A stretch of 64,000 bases of DNA from assembly GCA_964057225.1 (NCBI GenBank), contig CAXKVF010000090.1, positions 62,001 to 126,000 on the forward strand. Reading direction: 5' to 3'. The notes beneath the pieces are model-generated. The model saw only the letters and a program-made list of their open reading frames with translations. It did not search any database and had not been told where the DNA came from. Below, in pieces: positions 54,740 to 64,000 of the stretch. The position numbers and the translations under genes are program-made. This stretch comes from Auanema rhodensis (taxonomy: Eukaryota > Nematoda > Chromadorea > Rhabditida > Rhabditidae). The first letter of the stretch is position 1. Each line of letters opens with the position of its first letter.

Positions 54740-57731
54740 TGTCCATATTAGTCTAAAAACAAATTTTTATTGATATTGGTGCATGGTAACCATGACTTTG
54801 AATTTTACGTGAACTTTAATTTATGCTAATTAAATGTACACGTGATGTGCACTTGGTATGTAACTCGCTTCACGTGAAAGATAAAGAGATGCGGTTTTCA
54901 AAATTAGATTCCCCATGTCCATATTAGTCTAAAAACAAATTTTTATTGATATTGGTTCATGGTAACCATGACTTTGAAATTTACGTGAACTTTAATTTAT
55001 GCTAATTAAATGTACACGTGATGTGCACTTGGTATGTAACTCGCTTCACGTGAAAGATAAAGAGATGCGGTTTTCAAAATTAGATTCCCCATGTCCATAT
55101 TAGTCTAAAAACAAATTTTTATTGATATTGCTTCATGGTAACCGTGACTTTGAAATTTACGTGAACTTTAATTTATGCTAATTAAATGTACACGTGATGT
55201 GCACTTGGTATGTAACTCGCTTCACGTGAAAGATAAAGAGATGCGGTTTTCAAAATTAGATTCCCCATGTCCATATTAGTCTAAAAACAAATTTTTATTG
55301 ATATTGGTTCATGGTAACCATGACTTTGAAATTTACGTGAACTTTAATTTATGCTAATTAAATGTACACGTGATGTGCACTTGGTATGTAACTCGCTTCA
55401 CGTGAAAGATAAAGAGATGCGGTTTTCAAAATTAGATTCCCCATGTCCATATTAGTCTAAAAACAAATTTTTATTGATATTGGTTCATGGTAACCATGAC
55501 TTTGAAATTTACGTGAACTTTAATTTATGCTAATTAAATGTACACGTGATGTGCACTTGGTATGTAACTCGCTTCACGTGAAAGATAAAGAGATGCGGTT
55601 TTCAAAATTAGATTCCCCATGTCCATATTAGTCTAAAAACAAATTTTTATTGATATTGGTGCATGGTAACCATGACTTTGAATTTTACGTGAACTTTAAT
55701 TTATGCTAATTAAATGTACACGTGATGTGCACTTGGTATGTAACTCGCTTCACGTGAAAGATAAAGAGATGCGGTTTTCAAAATTAGATTCCCCATGTCC
55801 ATATTAGTCTAAAAACAAATTTTTATTGATATTGGTTCATGGTAACCATGACTTTGAAATTTACGTGAACTTTAATTTATGCTAATTAAATGTACACGTG
55901 ATGTGCACTTGGTATGTAACTCGCTTCACGTGAAAGATAAAGAGATGCGGTTTTCAAAATTAGATTCCCCATGTCCATATTAGTCTAAAAACAAATTTTT
56001 ATTGATATTGCTTCATGGTAACCATGACTTTGAAATTTACGTGAACTTTAATTTATGCTAATTAAATGTACACGTGATGTGCACTTGGTATGTAACTCGC
56101 TTCACGTGAAAGATAAAGAGATGCGGTTTTCAAAATTAGATTCCCCATGTCCATATTAGTCTGAAAACAAATTTTTATTGATATTGGTTCATGGTAACCA
56201 TGACTTTGAAATTTACGTGAACTTTAATTTATGCTAATTAAATGTACACGTGATGTGCACTTGGTATGTAACTCGCTTCACGTGAAAGATAAAGAGATGC
56301 GGTTTTCAAAATTAGATTCCCCATGTCCATATTAGTCTAAAAACAAATTTTTATTGATATTGGTGCATGGTAACCATGACTTTGAAATTTACGTGAACTT
56401 TAATTTATGCTAATTAAATGTACACGTGATGTGCACTTGGTATATAACTCGCTTCACGTGAAAGATAAAGAGATGCGGTTTTCAAAATTAGATTCCCCAT
56501 GTCCATATTAGTCTAAAAACAAATTTTTATTAATATTGCTTCATGGTAACCATGACTTTGAAATTTACGTGAACTTTAATTTATGCTAATTAAATGTACA
56601 CGTGATGTGCACTTGGTATGTAACTCGCTTCACGTGAAAGATAAAGAGATGCGGTTTTCAAAATTAGATTCCCCATGTCCATATTAGTCTAAAAACAAAT
56701 TTTTATTGATATTGGTTCATGGTAACCATGACTTTGAAATTTACGTGAACTTTAATTTATGCTAATTAAATGTACACGTGATGTGCACTTGGTATGTAAC
56801 TCGCTTCACGTGAAAGATAAAGAGATGCGGTTTTCAAAATTAGATTCCCCATGTCCATATTAGTCTAAACACAAATTTTTATTGATATTGGTTCATGGTA
56901 ACCATGACTTTGAAATTTACGTGAACTTTAATTTATGCTAATTAAATGTACACGTGATGTGCACTTGGTATGTAACTCGCTTCACGTGAAAGATAAAGAG
57001 ATGCGGTTTTCAAAATTAGATTCCCCATGTCCATATTAGTCTAAAAACAAATTTTTATTGATATTGGTTCATGGTAACCATGACTTTGAAATTTACGTGA
57101 ACTTTAATTTATGCTAATTAAATGTACACGTGATGTGCACTTGGTATGTAACTCGCTTCACGTGAAAGATAAAGAGATGCGGTTTTCAAAATTAGATTCC
57201 CCATGTCCATATTAGTCTAAAAACAAATTTTTATTGATATTGCTTCATGGTAACCATGACTTTGAAGTTTACGTGAACTTTAATTTATGCTAATTAAATG
57301 TACACGTGATGTGCACTTGGTATGTAACTCGCTTCACGTGAAAGATAAAGAGATGCGGTTTTCAAAATTAGATTCCCCATGTCCATATTAGTCTAAAAAC
57401 AAATTTGTATTGATATTGGTTCATGGTAACCATGACTTTGAAATTTACGTGAACTTTAATTTATGCTAATTAAATGTACACGTGATGTGCACTTGGTATG
57501 TAACTCGCTTCACGTGAAAGATAAAGAGATGCGGTTTTCAAAATTAGATTCCCCATGTCCATATTAGTCTAAAAACAAATTTTTATTGATATTGGTGCAT
57601 GGTAACCATGACTTTGAAATTTACGTGAACTTTAATTTATGCTAATTAAATGTACACGTGATGTGCACTTGGTATGTAACTCGCTTCACGTGAAAGATAA
57701 AGAGATGCGGTTTTCAAAATTAGATTCCCCA
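54740..57731. repeat. Domain F long segment, copy 1 (n311-n327)
   Basis: Marker order: GAATTTTACG (54803), ACCGTGACT (55144), GAATTTTACG (55683), TATATAAC (56445), TTAATATTGC (56532), TAAACACAAA (56870), GAAGTTTACG (57267), AATTTGTATT (57407). The same series recurs at 61139-63567, offset 36 monomers (6336 bp) for the first three markers and 35 monomers (6160 bp) for the rest, so one monomer was lost or gained between 55796 and 56148. CTGAAAAC near 56163 is private to this copy. Confidence 0.85.
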
Positions 57732-57907
57732 TGTCCATATTAGTCTAAAAACAAATTTTTATTGATATTGGTTCATGGTAACCATGACTTTGAAATTTAC
57801 GTGAACTTTAATTTATGCTAATTAAATGTACACGTGATGTGCACTTGGTATGTAACTCGCTTCACGTGAAAGATAAAGAGATGCGGTTTTCAAAATTAGA
57901 TTCCCCA

Positions 57908-59843
57908 TGTCCATATTAGTCTAAAAACAAATTTTTATTGATATTGGTGCATGGTAACCATGACTTTGAAATTTACGTGAACTTTAATTTATGCTAATTA
58001 AATGTACACGTGATGTGCACTTGGTATGTAACTCGCTTCACGTGAAAGATAAAGAGATGCGGTTTTCAAAATTAGATTCCCCATGTCCATATTAGTCTAA
58101 AAACAAATTTTTATTGATATTGGTGCATGGTAACCATGACTTTGAAATTTACGTGAACTTTAATTTATGCTAATTAAATGTACACGTGATGTGCACTTGG
58201 TATGTAACTCGCTTCACGTGAAAGATAAAGAAATGCGGTTTTCAAAATTAGATTCCCCATGTCCATATTAGTCTAAAAACAAATTTTTATTGATATTGGT
58301 GCATGGTAACCATGACTTTGAAATTTACGTGAACTTTAATTTATGCTAATTAAATGTACACGTTATGTGCACTTGGTATGTAACTCGCTTCACGTGAAAG
58401 ATAAAGAGATGCGGTTTTCAAAATTAGATTCCCCATGTCCATATTAGTCTAAAAACAAATTTTTATTGATATTGGTTCATGGTAACCATGACTTTGAAAT
58501 TTACGTGAACTTTAATTTATGCTAATTAAATGTACACGTGATGTGCACTTGGTATGTAACTCGCTTCACGTGAAAGATAAAGAGATGCGGTTTTCAAAAT
58601 TAGATTCCCCATGTCCATATTAGTCTAAAAACAAATTTTTATTGTTATTGCTTCATGGTAACCATGACTTTGAAATTTACGTGAACTTTAATTTATGCTA
58701 ATTAAATGTACACGTGATGTGCACTTGGTATGTAACTCGCTTCACGTGAAAGATAAAGAGATGCGGTTTTCAAAATTAGGTTCCCCATGTCCATATTAGT
58801 CTAAAAACAAATTTTTATTGATATTGGTTCATGGTAACCATGACTTTGAAATTTACGTGAACTTTAATTTATGCTAATTAAATGTACACGTGATGTGCAC
58901 TTGGTATGTAACTCGCTTCACGTGAAAGATAAAGAGATGCGGTTTTCAAAATTAGATTCCCCATGTCCATATTAGTCTAAAAACAAATTTTTATTGATAT
59001 TGGTTCATGGTAACCATGACTTTGAAATTTACGTGAACTTTAATTTATGCTAATTAAATGTACACGTGATGTGCACTTGGTATGTAACTCGCTTCACGTG
59101 AAAGATAAAGAGATGCGGTTTTCAAAATTAGATTCCCCATGTCCATATTAGTCTAAAAACAAATTTTTATTGATATTGGTGCATGGTAACCATGACTTTG
59201 AATTTTACGTGAACTTTAATTTATGCTAATTAAATGTACACGTGATGTGCACTTGGTATGTAACTCGCTTCACGTGAAAGATAAAGAGATGAGGTTTTCA
59301 AAATTAGATTCCCCATGTCCATATTAGTCTAAAAACAAATTTTTATTGATATTGGTTCATGGTAACCATGACTTTGAAATTTACGTGAACTTTAATTTAT
59401 GCTAATTAAATGTACACGTGATGTGCACTTGGTATGTAACTCGCTTCACGTGAAAGATAAAGAGATGCGGTTTTCAAAATTAGATTCCCCATGTCCATAT
59501 TAGTCTAAAAACAAATTTTTATTGATATTGCTTCATGGTAACCGTGACTTTGAAATTTACGTGAACTTTAATTTATGCTAATTAAATGTACACGTGATGT
59601 GCACTTGGTATGTAACTCGCTTCACGTGAAAGATAAAGAGATGCGGTTTTCAAAATTAGATTCCCCATGTCCATATTAGTCTAAAAACAAATTTTTATTG
59701 ATATTGGTTCATGGTAACCATGACTTTGAAATTTACGTGAACTTTAATTTATGCTAATTAAATGTACACGTGATGTGCACTTGGTATGTAACTCGCTTCA
59801 CGTGAAAGATAAAGAGATGCGGTTTTCAAAATTAGATTCCCCA
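57908..59843. repeat. Domain F 11-monomer HOR, copy 1 (n329-n339)
   Basis: The 1936-bp unit runs G, G with AAGAAATG (58232), G with CACGTTATG (58364), T, C with ATTGTTATTGC (58645), T, T, G with GAATTTTACG (59203), T, C with ACCGTGACT (59544), T. All five markers recur 1936 bp downstream. Private changes are AATTAGGTTCC near 58780 and GATGAGGTTTT near 59292. Confidence 0.9.
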
Positions 59844-61779
59844 TGTCCATATTAGTCTAAAAACAAATTTTTATTGATATTGGTGCATGGTAACCATGAC
59901 TTTGAAATTTACGTGAACTTTAATTTATGCTAATTAAATGTACACGTGATGTGCACTTGGTATGTAACTCGCTTCACGTGAAAGATAAAGAGATGCGGTT
60001 TTCAAAATTAGATTCCCCATGTCCATATTAGTCTAAAAACAAATTTTTATTGATATTGGTGCATGGTAACCATGACTTTGAAATTTACGTGAACTTTAAT
60101 TTATGCTAATTAAATGTACACGTGATGTGCACTTGGTATGTAACTCGCTTCACGTGAAAGATAAAGAAATGCGGTTTTCAAAATTAGATTCCCCATGTCC
60201 ATATTAGTCTAAAAACAAATTTTTATTGATATTGGTGCATGGTAACCATGACTTTGAAATTTACGTGAACTTTAATTTATGCTAATTAAATGTACACGTT
60301 ATGTGCACTTGGTATGTAACTCGCTTCACGTGAAAGATAAAGAGATGCGGTTTTCAAAATTAGATTCCCCATGTCCATATTAGTCTAAAAACAAATTTTT
60401 ATTGATATTGGTTCATGGTAACCATGACTTTGAAATTTACGTGAACTTTAATTTATGCTAATTAAATGTACACGTGATGTGCACTTGGTATGTAACTCGC
60501 TTCACGTGAAAGATAAAGAGATGCGGTTTTCAAAATTAGATTCCCCATGTCCATATTAGTCTAAAAACAAATTTTTATTGTTATTGCTTCATGGTAACCA
60601 TGACTTTGAAATTTACGTGAACTTTAATTTATGCTAATTAAATGTACACGTGATGTGCACTTGGTATGTAACTCGCTTCACGTGAAAGATAAAGAGATGC
60701 GGTTTTCAAAATTAGATTCCCCATGTCCATATTAGTCTAAAAACAAATTTTTATTGATATTGGTTCATGGTAACCATGACTTTGAAATTTACGTGAACTT
60801 TAATTTATGCTAATTAAATGTACACGTGATGTGCACTTGGTATGTAACTCGCTTCACGTGAAAGATAAAGAGATGCGGTTTTCAAAATTAGATTCCCCAT
60901 GTCCATATTAGTCTAAAAACAAATTTTTATTGATATTGGTTCATGGTAACCATGACTTTGAAATTTACGTGAACTTTAATTTATGCTAATTAAATGTACA
61001 CGTGATGTGCACTTGGTATGTAACTCGCTTCACGTGAAAGATAAAGAGATGCGGTTTTCAAAATTAGATTCCCCATGTCCATATTAGTCTAAAAACAAAT
61101 TTTTATTGATATTGGTGCATGGTAACCATGACTTTGAATTTTACGTGAACTTTAATTTATGCTAATTAAATGTACACGTGATGTGCACTTGTTATGTAAC
61201 TCGCTTCACGTGAAAGATAAAGAGATGCGGTTTTCAAAATTAGATTCCCCATGTCCATATTAGTCTAAAAACAAATTTTTATTGATATTGGTTCATGGTA
61301 ACCATGACTTTGAAATTTACGTGAACTTTAATTTATGCTAATTAAATGTACACGTGATGTGCACTTGGTATGTAACTCGCTTCACGTGAAAGATAAAGAG
61401 ATGCGGTTTTCAAAATTAGATTCCCCATGTCCATATTAGTCTAAAAACAAATTTTTATTGATATTGCTTCATGGTAACCGTGACTTTGAAATTTACGTGA
61501 ACTTTAATTTATGCTAATTAAATGTACATGTGATGTGCACTTGGTATGTAACTCGCTTCACGTGAAAGATAAAGAGATGCGGTTTTCAAAATTAGATTCC
61601 CCATGTCCATATTAGTCTAAAAACAAATTTTTATTGATATTGGTTCATGGTAACCATGACTTTGAAATTTACGTGAACTTTAATTTATGCTAATTAAATG
61701 TACACGTGATGTGCACTTGGTATGTAACTCGCTTCACGTGAAAGATAAAGAGATGCGGTTTTTAAAATTAGATTCCCCA
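59844..61779. repeat. Domain F 11-monomer HOR, copy 2 (n340-n350)
   Basis: This tandem copy of 57908-59843 has markers at 60168, 60300, 60581, 61139 and 61480. Its last part also begins the second copy of the long segment described at 54740-57731, so the 11-mer and the 35/36-mer overlap. Private changes include CACTTGTTATG near 61192, ACATGTG near 61528 and GGTTTTTAAAA near 61763. Confidence 0.9.
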
Positions 61780-63891
61780 TGTCCATATTAGTCTAAAAAC
61801 AAATTTTTATTGATATTGGTTCATGGTAACCATGACTTTGAAATTTACGTGAACTTTAATTTATGCTAATTAAATGTACACGTGATGTGCACTTGGTATG
61901 TAACTCGCTTCACGTGAAAGATAAAGAGATGCGGTTTTCAAAATTAGATTCCCCATGTCCATATTAGTCTAAAAACAAATTTTTATTGATATTGGTGCAT
62001 GGTAACCATGACTTTGAATTTTACGTGAACTTTAATTTATGCTAATTAAATGTACACGTGATGTGCACTTGGTATGTAACTCGCTTCACGTGAAAGATAA
62101 AGAGATGCGGTTTTCAAAATTAGATTCCCCATGTCCATATTAGTCTAAAAACAAATTTTTATTGATATTGCTTCATGGTAACCATGACTTTGAAATTTAC
62201 GTGAACTTTAATTTATGCTAATTAAATGTACACGTGATGTGCACTTGGTATGTAACTCGCTTCACGTGAAAGATAAAGAGATGCGGTTTTCAAAATTAGA
62301 TTCCCCATGTCCATATTAGTCTAAAAACAAATTTTTATTGATATTGCTTCATGGTAACCATGACTTTGAAATTTACGTGAACTTTAATTTATGCTAATTA
62401 AATGTACACGTGATGTGCACTTGGTATATAACTCGCTTCACGTGAAAGATAAAGAGATGCGGTTTTCAAAATTAGATTCCCCATGTCCATATTAGTCTAA
62501 AAACAAATTTTCATTGATATTGGTGCATGGTAACCATGACTTTGAAATTTACGTGAACTTTAATTTATGCTAATTAAATGTACACGTGATGTGCACTTGG
62601 TATATAACTCGCTTCACGTGAAAGATAAAGAGATGCGGTTTTCAAAATTAGATTCCCCATGTCCATATTAGTCTAAAAACAAATTTTTATTAATATTGCT
62701 TCATGGTAACCATGACTTTGAAATTTACGTGAACTTTAATTTATGCTAATTAAATGTACACGTGATGTGCACTTGGTATGTAACTCGCTTCACGTGAAAG
62801 ATAAAGAGATGCGGTTTTCAAAATTAGATTCCCCATGTCCATATTAGTCTAAAAACAAATTTTTATTGATATTGGTTCATGGTAACCATGACTTTGAAAT
62901 TTACGTGAACTTTAATTTATGCTAATTAAATGTACACGTGATGTGCACTTGGTATGTAACTCGCTTCACGTGAAAGATAAAGAGATGCGGTTTTCAAAAT
63001 TAGATTCCCCATGTCCATATTAGTCTAAACACAAATTTTTATTGATATTGGTTCATGGTAACCATGACTTTGAAATTTACGTGAACTTTAATTTATGCTA
63101 ATTAAATGTACACGTGATGTGCACTTGGTATGTAACTCGGTTCACGTGAAAGATAAAGAGATGCGGTTTTCAAAATTAGATTCCCCATGTCCATATTAGT
63201 CTAAAAACAAATTTTTATTGATATTGGTTCATGGTAACCATGACTTTGAAATTTACGTGAACTTTAATTTATGCTAATTAAATGTACACGTGATGTGCAC
63301 TTGGTATGTAACTCGCTTCACGTGAAAGATAAAGAGATGCGGTTTTCAAAATTAGATTCCCCATGTCCATATTAGTCTAAAAACAAATTTTTATTGATAT
63401 TGCTTCATGGTAACCATGACTTTGAAGTTTACGTGAACTTTAATTTATGCTAATTAAATGTACACGTGATGTGCACTTGGTATGTAACTCGCTTCACGTG
63501 AAAGATAAAGAGATGCGGTTTTCAAAATTAGATTCCCCATGTCCATATTAGTCTAAAAACAAATTTGTATTGATATTGGTTCATGGTAACCATGACTTTG
63601 AAATTTACGTGAACTTTAATTTATGCTAATTAAATGTACACGTGATGTGCACTTGGTATGTAACTCGCTTCACGTGAAAGATAAAGAGATGCGGTTTTCA
63701 AAATTAGATTCCCCATGTCCATATTAGTCTAAAAACAAATTTTTATTGATATTGGTGCATGGTAACCATGACTTTGAAATTTACGTGAACTTTAATTTAT
63801 GCTAATTAAATGTACACGTGATGTGCACTTGGTATGTAACTCGCTTCACGTGAAAGATAAAGAAATGCGGTTTTCAAAATTAGATTCCCCA
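61076..63891. repeat. Domain F long segment, copy 2 (n347-n362)
   Basis: This repeats 54740-57731: GAATTTTACG (61139 and 62019), ACCGTGACT (61480), TATATAAC (62605), TTAATATTGC (62692), TAAACACAAA (63030), GAAGTTTACG (63427), AATTTGTATT (63567). One additional TATATAAC (62429) and a TTTTCATTG near 62512 are private. The final monomer (n362) has AAGAAATG, which its counterpart n327 lacks. Confidence 0.85.
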
Positions 63892-64000
63892 TGTCCATAT
63901 TAGTCTAAAAACAAATTTTTATTGATATTGGTTCATGGTAACCATGACTTTGAAATTTACGTGAACTTTAATTTATGCTAATTAAATGTACACGTGATGT
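63892..64000. repeat. Partial monomer at right window edge (n363)
   Basis: The first 109 bp of a T-class monomer end the window within the ACGTGATGT region. The left edge likewise starts inside a monomer (bases 1-4 are its last four bases). The array therefore continues beyond both edges. Confidence 0.95.

Larger units (their letters stand above)
1..64000. repeat. 176-bp satellite DNA array (whole window)
   Basis: The window is a single tandem array with a strict 176-bp period. The T of TGTCCATATT falls at 5, 181, 357, 533 and so on up to 49813, exactly 283 periods later. After one 175-bp unit it continues from 49988 to 63892, exactly 79 periods. Most monomers differ from the commonest form by only 0 to 4 substitutions. 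All copies are in the same orientation, and neither end of the array is reached. Composition is about 32% G+C per monomer, with five CpG sites. Long homogeneous arrays of nucleosome-length, A+T-rich monomers are known from centromeric and pericentromeric heterochromatin of plants and animals; that this array is centromeric is inference. No coding sequence, RNA gene, transposon or unique spacer is visible anywhere in it. Confidence 0.99.

Noticed and set aside
1-64000. CRISPR array
   Set aside because: The repeats are contiguous 176-bp units with no unique spacers, far longer than CRISPR repeats, and there are no cas genes.
1-64000. CENP-B box (NTTCGNNNNANNCGGGN) in the monomer
   Set aside because: The consensus has no match. 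The CACGGG variant in domain A supplies a CGGG, but the required TTCG and A at the proper spacing are absent.
1-64000. Primate alpha satellite
   Set aside because: The monomer is 176 rather than 171 bp, has no CENP-B box, and the sequence is not one I recognise as alpha satellite.
1-64000. Telomeric repeats, rDNA, tRNA or transposon remnants embedded in the array
   Set aside because: The 176-bp phase is unbroken apart from one base, and no stretch departs from the monomer. There is no room for an inserted element and no short telomere-type repeat.

Overview
The whole 64-kb window is one uninterrupted head-to-tail satellite DNA array. The monomer is 176 bp, about 68% A+T (56 G/C of 176 in the commonest form). 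Taking the T of the recurring TGTCCATATTAG motif as monomer position 1, the window holds a 4-bp tail (1-4), 363 complete monomers (n0 to n362) and a 109-bp partial monomer at the right end (63892-64000). All monomers I read have the same orientation. I see no gene, tRNA, rRNA, transposon, unique spacer or inversion. Every monomer is 176 bp except one of 175 bp (49813-49987), which is the only net length change in the window. The array runs off both ends, so its true size exceeds 64 kb.

This kind of sequence points to a eukaryote and to constitutive heterochromatin, most likely a centromere or pericentromere. The monomer is in the nucleosome-size range typical of plant and animal centromeric satellites. 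Each copy carries three short perfect dyad symmetries. The species cannot be named from the sequence. A short motif resembling one I recall from the Arabidopsis 180-bp centromere repeat is noted only as a lead.

The monomers are nearly identical, but shared point variants divide the array into local domains with their own higher-order repeats (HORs). Domain A (1-15316) is a mosaic marked by a linked three-substitution haplotype and a CAAGATTTTA variant, with blocks copied at offsets of 9, 21, 31 and 42 monomers. Domain B (15317-22180) has a 19-monomer (3344 bp) HOR with a shortened second copy. A short transitional stretch (22181-23940) follows. Domain C (23941-36612) has a very clean 22-monomer (3872 bp) HOR, plus a rearranged earlier copy containing a 7-monomer tandem duplication. 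Domain D (36613-42420) is mixed and holds the most divergent monomers. Domain E (42421-49987) is built from 7-, 8-, 12- and 14-monomer modules giving a 22-monomer offset, and ends at the 175-bp monomer. Domain F (49988-64000) has 7-, 11- and 35/36-monomer repeats.

Nothing here encodes proteins working together. The biology is concerted evolution: unequal exchange and segmental amplification keep homogenising nearby monomers, leaving nested duplications whose lengths are whole multiples of 176 bp. The alignment was done by eye. Marker positions were checked arithmetically, but not every base of every monomer was compared.
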